DNA of 64,000 nucleotides from Microbulbifer elongatus (GCF_021165935.1 NZ_CP088953.1:1907501-1971500), one strand, 5' to 3'; shown: positions 26,581 to 35,561, counted from the first letter of the stretch. Numbers and translations are program-made. Notes: generated from the sequence alone by a model not told the origin.

Positions 26581-28557
26581 ATGATCAAGTTGTTTTCCCG
26601 TCCAACGCTAGTCAGCATATTTTTGGTTTATGTATACCAACTATTGGTAGTGCTCAGTAAAGCCGGTCCAAGTGGCGACCTAGCCTCCAATTTACTCACC
26701 ACCCTGTCTGTACCAGCTTTATGGTTTGATCTCACGTGGTTTGTGTTGGCAAATATCGTCTTGCTTGTAGTGTGGAATTTACTGCTGTGCTTTTCCTTTT
26801 TGGGGCTAGGCCGAATATTTCCCGGTTTGCGGAAGCCGGTCCTTGTCATTATCTGCTTTGCAGTTTCACTTTGTTTTATTTTCTCCTTAAATGCATATAT
26901 GTTTCCTCTTTCCACCTTCACGTGGGAAGTGGCAACAAAGCTATACCCTTATGTGGCTTTAGTTACAGGCGCTGTTTGGGTGTTTTTAGTGGTTGGTGGC
27001 GTTGTAGTAAGCTGGAGCCATGCTTATAAGGTGAAATGGGCTTCCGTGTTGCTATTGGGGTTCCCCCTCTATGTTTCCATTTCTAATGCGCTTACTAGTC
27101 AGGAGTCGTTGGGCGCAGAAACGCTCTCTCAGCCAAACATCTTTGTTATCGGTGTGGATGCTTTACGCCCAGACTATGTGGGTGCTTACGGTCGCTCGCC
27201 CTCGGTTACGCCAAATATTGATCGGTTATTGGCCATGGCGGAAAGATTTCCGAACGCATACTCTCCGATGGGACGTACACATGTTGCTTGGTATTCGATG
27301 TTGCGTGGCGAGTACCCCGAGAGCCATGGGCTACGCTTCAATCTCGGTGACAAAGACTTGATCGAGCGAAAAATTCCTCTGTTACAGGAGTTAAATAGTG
27401 CCGGTTATCACACAATTTGGGCGATAGATGAGCGACGTTTCAATAACTTTTCAGAAGAATACGGGTTTTTGGAATCAGTTGGGCCGAAATTGGGTGCGGC
27501 CGACTTTATTTTGGGGTTCCTATATGATAACCCGCTGAGCAACTGGTTAATTAATTCCGAAATGGGGAGTTGGTTGTTCCCGTTTGTTCACTCAAATCGG
27601 GCAATGTTCAAGGTTTATAACCCCTACACGTTCGTTAATAAAGTTTCCGATAGGGTTGCTGCCGTATCTTCCAAACCCGTGTTTCTTGCAGTGCATCTAA
27701 CCATGCCCCACTACCCGTTTCTTAACCATATGATGTCTGACCCTGTTGGCTATAGGTTTAGCGGAAAAACGGATCCTGCCGAATATCTATATATGTCCAT
27801 GCTGCAGTTGGTCGATAAACAAGTGGGAAGTTTGATTCAGCAACTAAAGGCTATGGGTAAACTGAATAACAGTATCGTTTACTTGGTGTCAGACCATGGC
27901 GAAGGGCTGTCGATAGATGCCGAGCAGCTTGAAGGTCGCAATCCGTATGCCTCATTAGATTTAACAGTGGCCGGCCATGGGACAAATTTGCTTAACACGG
28001 TACAGAACAAGGTAGTTTTATCGAGAGTGGACTTTAGGAATCCAGCCTCTTTAGTGGATGAGAGTTTGCGAAGCTTAATCGATGTAGGGCCTACTATAGC
28101 GATTGATGCAGGGGTTTCGCCGATTGGTGGGAAAGAAGCTAAGCCATTGACTGCCGCAGTTGCCCCTGATCGAACATTGGTAATGGAAAGTAGTTTTTAT
28201 GTCGATGCTCTCAATCAATCGGCAATAAATGAATTCATGGTGGCGTTGGAGAGCATGGAATTTTACACAGTGGATGTTCAAGCCCGTGTTCATTTAAAGG
28301 ATAAGGTTCTCCCTCTTTTGATGAAGTCCAAGCAGTATGCCGCTATATCTGAGGGGTACTTACTGCCTTTATTGCCATATATGTCGGATGACGCAATTAT
28401 ATTGGATGTGTCTAAGAATAATTGGTGGCCTATGTCTGCTCATGGAGGAGACCTTGATGGAGTCGATTACGATAAGCTTTTAATGGTCGCTTGTGACTAT
28501 CGCTCTAGAAGTGAAGTGGAGCCTTTAGAGGTCTGTGATAAGGCTGGTGAATTATGA
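26581..28557 (+). CDS. Membrane alkaline-phosphatase-superfamily (sulfatase-like) hydrolase/transferase
   Basis: A 658-residue protein with about five N-terminal membrane segments (roughly residues 8-170) and a large extracytoplasmic domain of the sulfatase/alkaline phosphatase fold. Metal-site motifs are visible: IGVDALRPDY, VSDHGEG and AGHGTN. The nucleophile position, in SPMGRTHVAWYSMLRGEYP, is a threonine rather than the Cys/Ser of true sulfatases. That suggests transfer of a phospho-group (as in EptA or LtaS) more than sulfate hydrolysis; this is inference. It is the first gene after pilA and overlaps the next gene by ATGA. Its GC content is low. Confidence 0.8.
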   Translation: MIKLFSRPTLVSIFLVYVYQLLVVLSKAGPSGDLASNLLTTLSVPALWFDLTWFVLANIVLLVVWNLLLCFSFLGLGRIFPGLRKPVLVIICFAVSLCFIFSLNAYMFPLSTFTWEVATKLYPYVALVTGAVWVFLVVGGVVVSWSHAYKVKWASVLLLGFPLYVSISNALTSQESLGAETLSQPNIFVIGVDALRPDYVGAYGRSPSVTPNIDRLLAMAERFPNAYSPMGRTHVAWYSMLRGEYPESHGLRFNLGDKDLIERKIPLLQELNSAGYHTIWAIDERRFNNFSEEYGFLESVGPKLGAADFILGFLYDNPLSNWLINSEMGSWLFPFVHSNRAMFKVYNPYTFVNKVSDRVAAVSSKPVFLAVHLTMPHYPFLNHMMSDPVGYRFSGKTDPAEYLYMSMLQLVDKQVGSLIQQLKAMGKLNNSIVYLVSDHGEGLSIDAEQLEGRNPYASLDLTVAGHGTNLLNTVQNKVVLSRVDFRNPASLVDESLRSLIDVGPTIAIDAGVSPIGGKEAKPLTAAVAPDRTLVMESSFYVDALNQSAINEFMVALESMEFYTVDVQARVHLKDKVLPLLMKSKQYAAISEGYLLPLLPYMSDDAIILDVSKNNWWPMSAHGGDLDGVDYDKLLMVACDYRSRSEVEPLEVCDKAGEL

Positions 28558-30073
28558 TTTTAATGAAGAATAAGCGCTGGGTAAGTGGAGTAAATCTCAC
28601 GTTGTCCCAAAGGATGGCCATTCTACTGCTATCTGTGTCAGTCGGTTCTTTTTACTTCGCCCTCCAAGTGCTTTTCGCTCCCCACCTTCCATTAGTTATG
28701 GATGAGTTTCAAGGTGCTAGTGCAATTTATCAGTCTGTGAGCTCTATCCCCTATCTCAACTTTGTTCCATACAAGCCAGTATTGGGTTATTGGTTTCAGT
28801 CTATTTTTGCTGGAAGTTATGAGTCCGCTTCTCAATATATTGTCGATCTGAAGTTTGGGGTTCGGTTGGTCAATGCATGTTGTCTCGGAATACTTTGTTG
28901 GCTTCTATTAAGGATGGAAGACGTATTCGCCAGTTGGTCAGTAGTATATTCACTAGTTGTGGTTACTTTGGTGTCCACTTTTATTGAGCGGAGTGCGGAG
29001 CTGAGAGTAGACATGCTAACTGTTTGGGTCGGCATGTTTTCAAGCATACTTTTTGTTAAGCAGCGATATCTTTTTGCGGGAACGCTAATTGGATTAGGTT
29101 TTCTCGTTTCACAGAAAATATACTTCTTTGGTGTTGCGTGGGCAGGGGCATTATCACTCTATTGGGTTCTAAAAGATCGAACCTATTCGCTGCTGAAGTA
29201 TGGCAGCTTTTCCGTAATCGGATGTGCGATAGTGATATTGCTTTATATTCTTGTATTCGGTGTGATTTCTGGGTCATTCGAGCGGGTAGTGGATGCACTA
29301 TTTTTCACGCACGCAGATATCGCATTTGGGGATCTGTATGGTGATTTGTCAAGGTTTTGGTATCAATCAATCGAAAGGAACTTGCTGTTCTATTGCTTTG
29401 TATTTTTTTCCCTTGGCAGCGCAATACTTAACCTTAATCGTTTAAGTGATGAGCATTGGAAGTTAGTAGTTTTCTCGCTTATATACGTTTTGCTCTGTCT
29501 GTCACATAAACAACCATGGCCCTATTTCGTTCCTTTCCTGCTGATGTCGGCACTCTTTATGTTTCCAGTCGCTTCAGAGATATGGAAGGGTTCTCCCGGC
29601 TTCGTTTTTTTCTCGGTGTCGTCGCTCTCTATCAGGGTTGTGTTGCCTACGATCGTTATGTGAAGGTCCAGTCAAATCCCAGTGTAGCCTCTTACCAGTT
29701 GCACCAGTTAGACGTGATGGAAGATATACTTGGCCAGCAGGAATATTACTTGGCTGGGTTGAATTTGCTACCACGCAAAGAGCAACCGAAGTCGATGCGT
29801 TGGCTTGATGCAATTGGGTTGGAAAGTCTGAAAGGTGTCAATCCGTCCACCATCATTAGTGAATTGCAGCATGCATCACCTGTTGTTGTGCTTGATAACT
29901 ACAGAATTAGATCACTCCCTGAAAAAGTTGTTGAGTGGATAGACGAGAGGTATGTACATTATTGTGGAAGTGTGTACGTAGCTAATACTCGTAGGGATAT
30001 CCTCGATGTTCACAATGCTGGAAGTACAAGTTGTGAAAAAAAACACTTTTTTAAAAATGTTTATAGCTACTAG
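28554..30073 (+). pseudogene. GT-C type polytopic glycosyltransferase, interrupted by a -1 frameshift
   Basis: Residues 1-353 are read from 28554. They form a polytopic membrane protein with an early Asp-Glu motif (LPLVMDEFQG), as in ArnT/PMT-type GT-C enzymes that use polyprenyl-phosphate sugars, and a KQPWPYFVPFLL loop. That frame ends early at about 29663. The continuation, a membrane helix then a soluble domain of ~140 residues, is in the -1 frame and runs to 30073. The switch coincides with a seven-T run (29605-29611) that is a perfect T TTT TTC slippery heptamer. A -1 shift yields one protein of about 506 residues. Alternatives are a recent inactivating mutation or a homopolymer sequencing error. 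Confidence 0.65.
29606..29612 (+). other. Slippery heptamer T TTT TTC at the frame switch
   Basis: In the upstream reading frame the codons are GTT TTT TTC, so the heptamer is in the correct phase for -1 slippage. After slipping, translation continues CTC GGT GTC into the downstream open frame. No downstream stimulatory structure was verified. Confidence 0.5.
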
Positions 30074-30127
30074 TTTCTGAAGTTTTGATTATCAGCCTTG
30101 CAGCTAATTTAGAGGTTATGTGAACAT

Positions 30128-31336
30128 ATGAGCTTAGCGCTTGCGCCAACTGAGAAAGTTGTAAATCGAGAAGATGGATTTCTTGTTATTGATGTTTCAA
30201 TTGTTATTCCATGTCTCAATGAGGTGGAAACTATTGGTTCAGTGGTTGAAAATGCCCGGTCTGCTTTACGCTTGATCCAGAAGAAATACGAATTAAGTGG
30301 TGAGGTTATTGTTGCTGATAATGGTAGTACTGACGGGAGTGTTGAACTGGCTCAAAAATCTGGAGCCCGAATTGAATACGTAGCTAAGAAAGGTTATGGG
30401 GCTGCAATACGAGGTGGCATTGCTGGCTCTACAGGGCGTTTTATCATCATGGGCGATGCGGACGGTGCCCATAACTTCCATGATGCAGTCCCTATGATTG
30501 GTAAGCTGCTTAGTGGAATTGAGCTATGTATGGGGTCGCGCTTTAAAGGTCATATTTCTCCTGGAAGTATGCCGTTTTGGAATCGCTATGTCGGAAACCC
30601 TTTGTTGACAGGTGTGTTGAATGCACTTTTTAGAAGTGGCATGTCTGATGCTCATTGTGGACTTCGCGCTTTTACTCGGGAAGCTTTTGGTAAGTTAAAG
30701 CTTAGCTCCTCGGGAATGGAGTTCGCGAGTGAAATGCTGATAAAAGGATCTCTATTGAAGATGCGCTTTGCGGAATTGGCCGTGACGCAACATGTCGAAG
30801 GTCGAACACGCGAGCCACATCTTCGTCCTATTCGAGATGGTTGGCGACATTTAAAATATATGCTTTCGCTGGCACCAACCGAAGTTTTCTTTCTTCCGTC
30901 TTTATTTTTTTTCATTCTCGGTGTCGCGATTTATACAATTCTTATCTCTGGCGCTAGTGACTCGATGCAGACTACTCTTGGTTTGAGTTTTGGGGATCAT
31001 TGGGTGGTGCCAGCGTCAATGTTTTTATCGCTCTCACATACATTATTTTTGACTGGAGCGGCTTCTTACTTCTACTCTTTGGCGAGCGGGTATAGGGAAG
31101 ACTCTCGAGGGGCCAACCTGTTGAAATACTTATGTAGGTTGGAGTTTATGCTAATACAAAGCATCTTTTTATTGGTCTCGGCATTAGTTGCCCTCGTTTG
31201 TATACTTCATGGGTGGAGTGATCAGGATTATCAAAATCTAAATGCGATCAGGGAGCTTTCGTTAGTTGGTGCGCTATCATTAGTTGCATTTCAACACTTT
31301 TTTTGCGCGTTCCTGCTTAATTTATTCGATAACTAA
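30128..31336 (+). CDS. GT2 polyprenyl-phosphate glycosyltransferase (DPM1-like) with membrane C-terminus
   Basis: Family 2 glycosyltransferase of 402 residues. The catalytic part (residues about 18-255) has VSIVIPCLNEVETIGSVV, ADNGSTDGS and the metal-binding DAD in MGDADGAHN, like dolichol- or undecaprenyl-phosphate sugar synthases. The last ~150 residues contain about four membrane segments. Such enzymes load a sugar onto a lipid phosphate that a GT-C enzyme then uses, and a GT-C gene lies just upstream, so they are likely partners (inference). AGAGG precedes the ATG at a longish distance. Confidence 0.85.
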   Translation: MSLALAPTEKVVNREDGFLVIDVSIVIPCLNEVETIGSVVENARSALRLIQKKYELSGEVIVADNGSTDGSVELAQKSGARIEYVAKKGYGAAIRGGIAGSTGRFIIMGDADGAHNFHDAVPMIGKLLSGIELCMGSRFKGHISPGSMPFWNRYVGNPLLTGVLNALFRSGMSDAHCGLRAFTREAFGKLKLSSSGMEFASEMLIKGSLLKMRFAELAVTQHVEGRTREPHLRPIRDGWRHLKYMLSLAPTEVFFLPSLFFFILGVAIYTILISGASDSMQTTLGLSFGDHWVVPASMFLSLSHTLFLTGAASYFYSLASGYREDSRGANLLKYLCRLEFMLIQSIFLLVSALVALVCILHGWSDQDYQNLNAIRELSLVGALSLVAFQHFFCAFLLNLFDN

Positions 31337-31380
31337 AGTAATGTGCCAATAATATTGGTTCATGCTTCCAGGGTATCAAT

Positions 31381-32217
31381 ATGAATTCCCCAACGGTTTC
31401 TGTGATAATGCCATGCTTTAATTCAGTGGAATACCTCCCTCAGGCAATTGAAAGCATTTTATGTCAAACCTTCCGTGATTTTGAACTGATAATTGTTGAC
31501 GATGCATCTACAGACGGTAGTTCAGAATTTGCGCTAGCCGCGAGCCGGGTAGACCCTCGTGTTCGTTACTATCGTAACAGAGTCAATAAAGGCGTTATTT
31601 ACTCTCGAAATTTCGCTCTTTTGAAAGCTCGAGGTCGCTTCATTGCATTACAGGATTCCGATGATGTGAGCTTTCCAAAACGGTTAGAGCTGCAAGTCAA
31701 AACATTTAATAGATTTCCCGATGTTGTAATTTGCGGGGGCAATACGCAAATAATCGATGGTGAGGATAACGTCCTCGGCTTTCGGAGTTATCCTAGAAGC
31801 GCAGAAAAAATTGAAAAGTCGCTTCTGTTGGCGAACCCATTCGCGGCTTCTGCTGTGATGGTTCGAAGGGAGGTTTTAGTTGCAGTCGGTGGGTTTGGTA
31901 GTTCTGGAGAGAGTACTGTTGAAGATTACTGGGCTTGGATCCGTGTGCTCCAGAATGGAAATGGTAAAAACCTAAATTCACATTTAATCAAATATAGAGA
32001 GCATTCGTCGGTAGTTCGCGACTCAGTTCGAAGAAAGCTATGGAATACGATACGTTGTAAATTACCCTGGATTTTCACTAGGAAATATTTTTCATTTCTG
32101 GGTCTACTAATTGTTTTTGTGGAACTTTCTTTTATGTTCGTTCCTCAGTCACTTGTGTATCGAGTCTTCTCGTTAGTTAAATACAAAAAACCATTGCGTG
32201 GCCTGATGGGATGCTAA
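31381..32217 (+). CDS. GT2 family glycosyltransferase
   Basis: GT-A fold glycosyltransferase of 278 residues. The N-terminus VSVIMPCFNSVEYLPQAIES, the IIVDDASTDGSSE loop and the DXD-type LQDSDDVSFPKR are all present, and VEDYWAWIRVLQNG matches the acceptor-site ED motif. A hydrophobic stretch near residues 235-260 may attach it to the membrane. It probably adds one sugar during repeat-unit assembly; the specificity cannot be read. It overlaps the flippase gene by seven bases. Confidence 0.88.
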   Translation: MNSPTVSVIMPCFNSVEYLPQAIESILCQTFRDFELIIVDDASTDGSSEFALAASRVDPRVRYYRNRVNKGVIYSRNFALLKARGRFIALQDSDDVSFPKRLELQVKTFNRFPDVVICGGNTQIIDGEDNVLGFRSYPRSAEKIEKSLLLANPFAASAVMVRREVLVAVGGFGSSGESTVEDYWAWIRVLQNGNGKNLNSHLIKYREHSSVVRDSVRRKLWNTIRCKLPWIFTRKYFSFLGLLIVFVELSFMFVPQSLVYRVFSLVKYKKPLRGLMGC

Positions 32218-33545
32218 TTTTTAGGGGGCGCTTAAGTGTTGTTAAATTTGGTCGACGAGAGCGCTTCTTTCTGGAGGTTGGTAGATCCTATTCTTTCCAA
32301 GCTTTATCTGCTATATCTACTCTTGCTCTCACTATATTGATTGCAAAAATGCTGCCCATTGAGCTAGCTGCATTTTCCTTCAAAGTTTTGGCGGTGGCAG
32401 CTTTGCTAAGCAGCTGCCTTCGATTTGGTGCTGATAATTACCTTGCTAAAAGAGTTGCAGAGGTATCATTCTCCGACTCTGGTGTGATAGCTGCTTCGAT
32501 GTATTTTTCCTATTTCTTGTTTTCGCTGTTATCATACTTATTGTTTTTGGGCTTGATTTTTATTGCTTGGCAGGGTTCTCACTTCTTTAGTTGGCCCTTG
32601 GAGTTTCCGGTATTTTTCTTGTACGGTGTGGCATTAGCTTTTCCATTTTCAATCCACTGGTTAGCCTCACTTGTTTTTCACGGCTTTGGGTGGTACTCAT
32701 CTAGAAGCTTATTTCAATTTACGCTATTCAATGTATTGGTTTTGGTGGGGCTCCTGTATCTTCATTTTCGATATCTTACACTAACGGAACATATCATCGG
32801 GGGTAGTATTGTTTTCTCTTCGTGGCTAGTGGCGGTGCTATCGCTTGGGTTGCTTCATAAATCAAGGTTGCGGCTGCTATCATTGCAGTCCTTGCAAGCC
32901 AGCTTTAAGTCTTTCAAGCAATCTTGGTTGGATCTTTTGCGGCAATCTTTTCCTCTGTTGGGCGGCGTTGCATGTCTTGCGGCAATTAACGCCTTAGGGG
33001 TGTTTTCACTTTCAATTTGGTCGGATTCTGAGGATGTTGCAATTTTTTCAATTGTGCAGAGGGTGGCAGCAATAGTTTTAATCGTTCAAATGCCAATTGT
33101 TGCTGTTTTTGTTCGGAATGCGGCTGTTCTCAGGGCGAAAAAAGTTCCACCCAAAGTCTTAACGATTCTTCTTCTTAAGTGCATGGGAGGAGCTGGTGTG
33201 ATGATGTTCTGTGTCGCGTTGTTCATGCTTTTCTTTGGTCGATATTCAATTGCGGTGTTGGTGCCTGATTACGTTGGCTTGGGCTTCGGCGTGGGCTTGC
33301 AGTTATTATTGGTGGGTATGGTTCTATACGGGTTGAGCGGATTTTTTGTCGCACTTTTGACTGTTCTGGAAAAGCTGCGAATTGTACTGGTTATTAATGT
33401 TAGTGCACTTTTTGTTCTGGCGGTTAGCTTGGCCTTGTTGGTGCCAAAGTTTGGTGTATTAGGTGCTGTAGTCTCGTATATAGTTTCTTTCTCGGTGTTA
33501 TTTGCTTTCGGGGCTTCTGCTACAAAAGCTTCTTTTAATTATTAA
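32211..33545 (+). CDS. Wzx-like polysaccharide flippase (MATE/MOP superfamily)
   Basis: A 444-residue integral membrane protein with about twelve predicted helices. The N-terminus SYSFQALSAISTLALTILIAK resembles O-unit and teichoic-acid flippases. Its place among glycosyltransferases supports a role in moving a lipid-linked glycan across the inner membrane. No Wzy polymerase or chain-length regulator was recognised in the cluster, so the glycan may be short or be transferred by another route. The call is from topology and context. Confidence 0.78.
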   Translation: MLIFRGRLSVVKFGRRERFFLEVGRSYSFQALSAISTLALTILIAKMLPIELAAFSFKVLAVAALLSSCLRFGADNYLAKRVAEVSFSDSGVIAASMYFSYFLFSLLSYLLFLGLIFIAWQGSHFFSWPLEFPVFFLYGVALAFPFSIHWLASLVFHGFGWYSSRSLFQFTLFNVLVLVGLLYLHFRYLTLTEHIIGGSIVFSSWLVAVLSLGLLHKSRLRLLSLQSLQASFKSFKQSWLDLLRQSFPLLGGVACLAAINALGVFSLSIWSDSEDVAIFSIVQRVAAIVLIVQMPIVAVFVRNAAVLRAKKVPPKVLTILLLKCMGGAGVMMFCVALFMLFFGRYSIAVLVPDYVGLGFGVGLQLLLVGMVLYGLSGFFVALLTVLEKLRIVLVINVSALFVLAVSLALLVPKFGVLGAVVSYIVSFSVLFAFGASATKASFNY

Positions 33546-33566
33546 TCGTGGTACTGTTAAGTATAA

Positions 33567-34592
33567 ATGATTGACTTTGTTATCACTTGGGTGGATGGTG
33601 AAGATCCGAGTTGGGTGCGAGACTTGGAATATTTTAAGAGAGTAGAAGGCTCAGGGGATTCTTCATCAGCTAGGTATCGGGATATAGGAGTATTGAAGTA
33701 TTTGCTTCGGAGTATTGAAAAGAATGCCAGCTGGGTGAATAAAGTATATTTGGTGACAGAGGGACATATCCCGCACTGGTTAGATCCTGCTTGCCGTAAT
33801 TTAGTTTGTGTTCGGCATAGTGATATTTTTACTGAATTGGCGGCGCTTCCGGTTTTTAATTCAAATGCCATTGAGATGAATTTGAGCAAAATTGTGGGGC
33901 TAAGCGAAAAATTTGTGCTTTTCAATGACGATTGCTTGTTGGTCAATCCGGTCAAGGAGTCAGACTTTTTTAACGGCGCGTTTCCGTGTGATTTTTTTAT
34001 TGACAACCCCTTTAAGGCTCTCGCGATCAAACTCCTAGGATTGGCGGAGGCAGATAGTACTTGGTTTTCTTGCATTAGGCGAAATCATGCTCGCTTGAAT
34101 TCAGTGTACGAGAAACGTTTATCAGAATTATTTCTAACAGGTAAGTACTTGGATCGGTCCTATGGTTTTTGGGGGAATTTTTGTAATTTCCTGTCGCTCT
34201 TTTTTGGGCGCTTCTTGTTTATTGAGCATTTTCACCATCCCCAGCCCTATTTGAAGTCTACGTGGGAGTTGGCGCTACGAAAGTTTTCTGAAGATGTAAC
34301 GAGAACAACTTTTCAAAAGTTCAGAGGTGGAGAAGACGTTACACATTATTTGTTCAGATATGTTCAGTTGGCGTCCGGCCAGTTTTATCCGAAAGTTCCA
34401 CCGAAATGTAATACGTTCAACTTGGCCAGTTTGCGCGATGCTGAGTTTTGCGTGGCGCATATCCAAAAATACACCCACGTATGCATAAATGATACACCTG
34501 ATTTACCCGAAAGCAGCTTTTTTGCTGCTCGGAGTTTGATTGTTGATTGTCTTGATTCTTTGTTTCCTGAAAAATCCCGCTTCGAAAAGTGA
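33567..34592 (+). CDS. Stealth-family sugar-phosphate transferase
   Basis: A 341-residue protein with all four Stealth conserved regions. They are CR1 (IDFVITWVDGEDPSW, residues 2-16), CR2 (LRSIEKNASWVNKVYLVTEG through KFVLFNDDCLL), a CR3-like segment (HFHHPQPYLKSTWE) and CR4 near residues 280-325. Known members (SacB, XcbA, GlcNAc-phosphotransferase) transfer hexose-1-phosphate onto capsule or glycans, giving phosphodiester-linked sugars. It is the last gene of the cluster, 21 bp after the flippase. The acceptor is unknown; a surface or pilin glycan is an inference. Confidence 0.88.
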   Translation: MIDFVITWVDGEDPSWVRDLEYFKRVEGSGDSSSARYRDIGVLKYLLRSIEKNASWVNKVYLVTEGHIPHWLDPACRNLVCVRHSDIFTELAALPVFNSNAIEMNLSKIVGLSEKFVLFNDDCLLVNPVKESDFFNGAFPCDFFIDNPFKALAIKLLGLAEADSTWFSCIRRNHARLNSVYEKRLSELFLTGKYLDRSYGFWGNFCNFLSLFFGRFLFIEHFHHPQPYLKSTWELALRKFSEDVTRTTFQKFRGGEDVTHYLFRYVQLASGQFYPKVPPKCNTFNLASLRDAEFCVAHIQKYTHVCINDTPDLPESSFFAARSLIVDCLDSLFPEKSRFEK

Positions 34593-34972
34593 CGCAAGCG
34601 ATCAGCAATCCGGTGTTTGTCAAAGAAGATGTCGCGCTCACCGGTTAAGCAGCCTGTAATTTCGTCCCGTCAGCAGGCTGCTCTTCTGCTGCAGGATTCA
34701 GCCAGACACCTCCCATAGGATTCCAGTTCCTGGTCTGGCACGGCCACCGTCTCGGATTCTTTCGTTTCGCCTCTTCTCGTACACGGCTTCACGGTGCATT
34801 AATATTTCAATCTTTCGTAAGCGCTCAATAAAACCCTTCTAAAATCCCAGTAAGCGATCAGTCTTCCCCACCCTGGAGAGAAGTTCGAGCTTCCTGTGAC
34901 TCAGCAGCTCTGACATTCCACGGCAGCAGTGCCTCGAATGAAACTCTTAAGCTTTTGCCCGGTTATATTGAT
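34593..34972. other. Gene-free border of the glycan cluster
   Basis: About 380 bp without a supportable gene. It contains GTAAGCGATCAG at 34850, a related GCAAGCGATCAG near 34592, and a longer IS66-end-like repeat at 34817-34847. On the minus strand a short frame (REAVYEKRRNER) is open near 34.75 kb, but I could not assign it. The stretch looks like debris of old insertions. Confidence 0.5.
34817..34847. repeat. IS66-type terminal repeat remnant (older copy)
   Basis: GTAAGCGCTCAATAAAACCC followed by TTCTAAAATCC. It is almost the same as, and in the same orientation as, the sequence at 34973-35003, so it is a second left end rather than the partner right end. Confidence 0.6.
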
Positions 34973-35003
34973 GTAAGCGCTCAATAAACCCCATCTAAAA
35001 TTC
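34973..35003. repeat. IS66-type left terminal repeat
   Basis: GTAAGCGCTCAATAAACCCC then ATCTAAAATTC, 50 bp upstream of the tnpA remnant. GTAA-initiated ends are typical of IS66 elements. Confidence 0.65.
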
Positions 35004-35052
35004 AGAATTTCTTCCCGGTACGCTCCTGATTTTTAACGATCAGGAGATCCAC

Positions 35053-35349
35053 ATGACCAACCAAAGAAAATCCGAATTCTGGTAGAAGCATATCGCGGAC
35101 TGGCAAACCAGCGGGCTATCGCAGATAGCCTACTGTGAGCAGCACAATCTCAAGCTCAGCACCTTCACCTACTGGCGCAGCAAGCAGAGTAAATCTCGGC
35201 CAAAGCTGATGCCGGTAACGATGCCAACAGTCACCGAGCTGGCTGAGCTCTCACTGCCGGGCGGCATCCACCTTCAGCTTCCGGTCTCCGCCCTGGAGCA
35301 AACATTACAAGTACTGTGGCGCATGCTGCGAGAACAGAGCACATGCTAA
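35053..35349 (+). pseudogene. tnpA: IS66-family TnpA (Orf1) remnant
   Basis: Reads MTNQRKSEFW, an in-frame TAG at 35083-35085, then KHIADWQTSGLSQIAYCEQ and KLSTFTYWR, the pattern of IS66 TnpA helix-turn-helix accessory proteins, ending at the TAA 35347-35349. The early stop, with no downstream ATG restoring the HTH, suggests it is inactive. It overlaps tnpB by seven bases, as in intact IS66 elements. Confidence 0.8.
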
Positions 35350-35561
35350 GGCCAGCGCAGTCCGCTCTAGTCTACCTGTACATGGAGCCCGTGGATATGC
35401 GCAAGTCCATTGATGGGGTCGCGGCGCTGGTGGAACAGGAGATGGACCTATCACCTGCGCTAGAAGCTATCTTCGTGTTCTGCAACCGCGGCCGCGACAA
35501 GATCAAGCTTCTGTACTGGGAGCGCAATGGCTTCGTGGTCTTGTACAAGCGGCTCGTCTAG
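35343..35561 (+). pseudogene. tnpB: IS66-family TnpB (Orf2), 3'-truncated
   Basis: Starts MLRPAQSALVYLYMEPVDMR and contains FVFCNRGRDKIKLLYWERNG, diagnostic of IS66 TnpB, but stops after 72 residues (FVVLYKRLV) where intact TnpB is around 115. The truncation lies just before the RAYT gene region, so a later insertion probably removed the rest, including tnpC. Confidence 0.88.

Noticed and set aside
34690..34800. Possible group II intron or reverse transcriptase remnant on the minus strand
   Set aside because: The short frame (REAVYEKRRNER) has only a vague resemblance and no domain V-like hairpin or RT motif could be shown.
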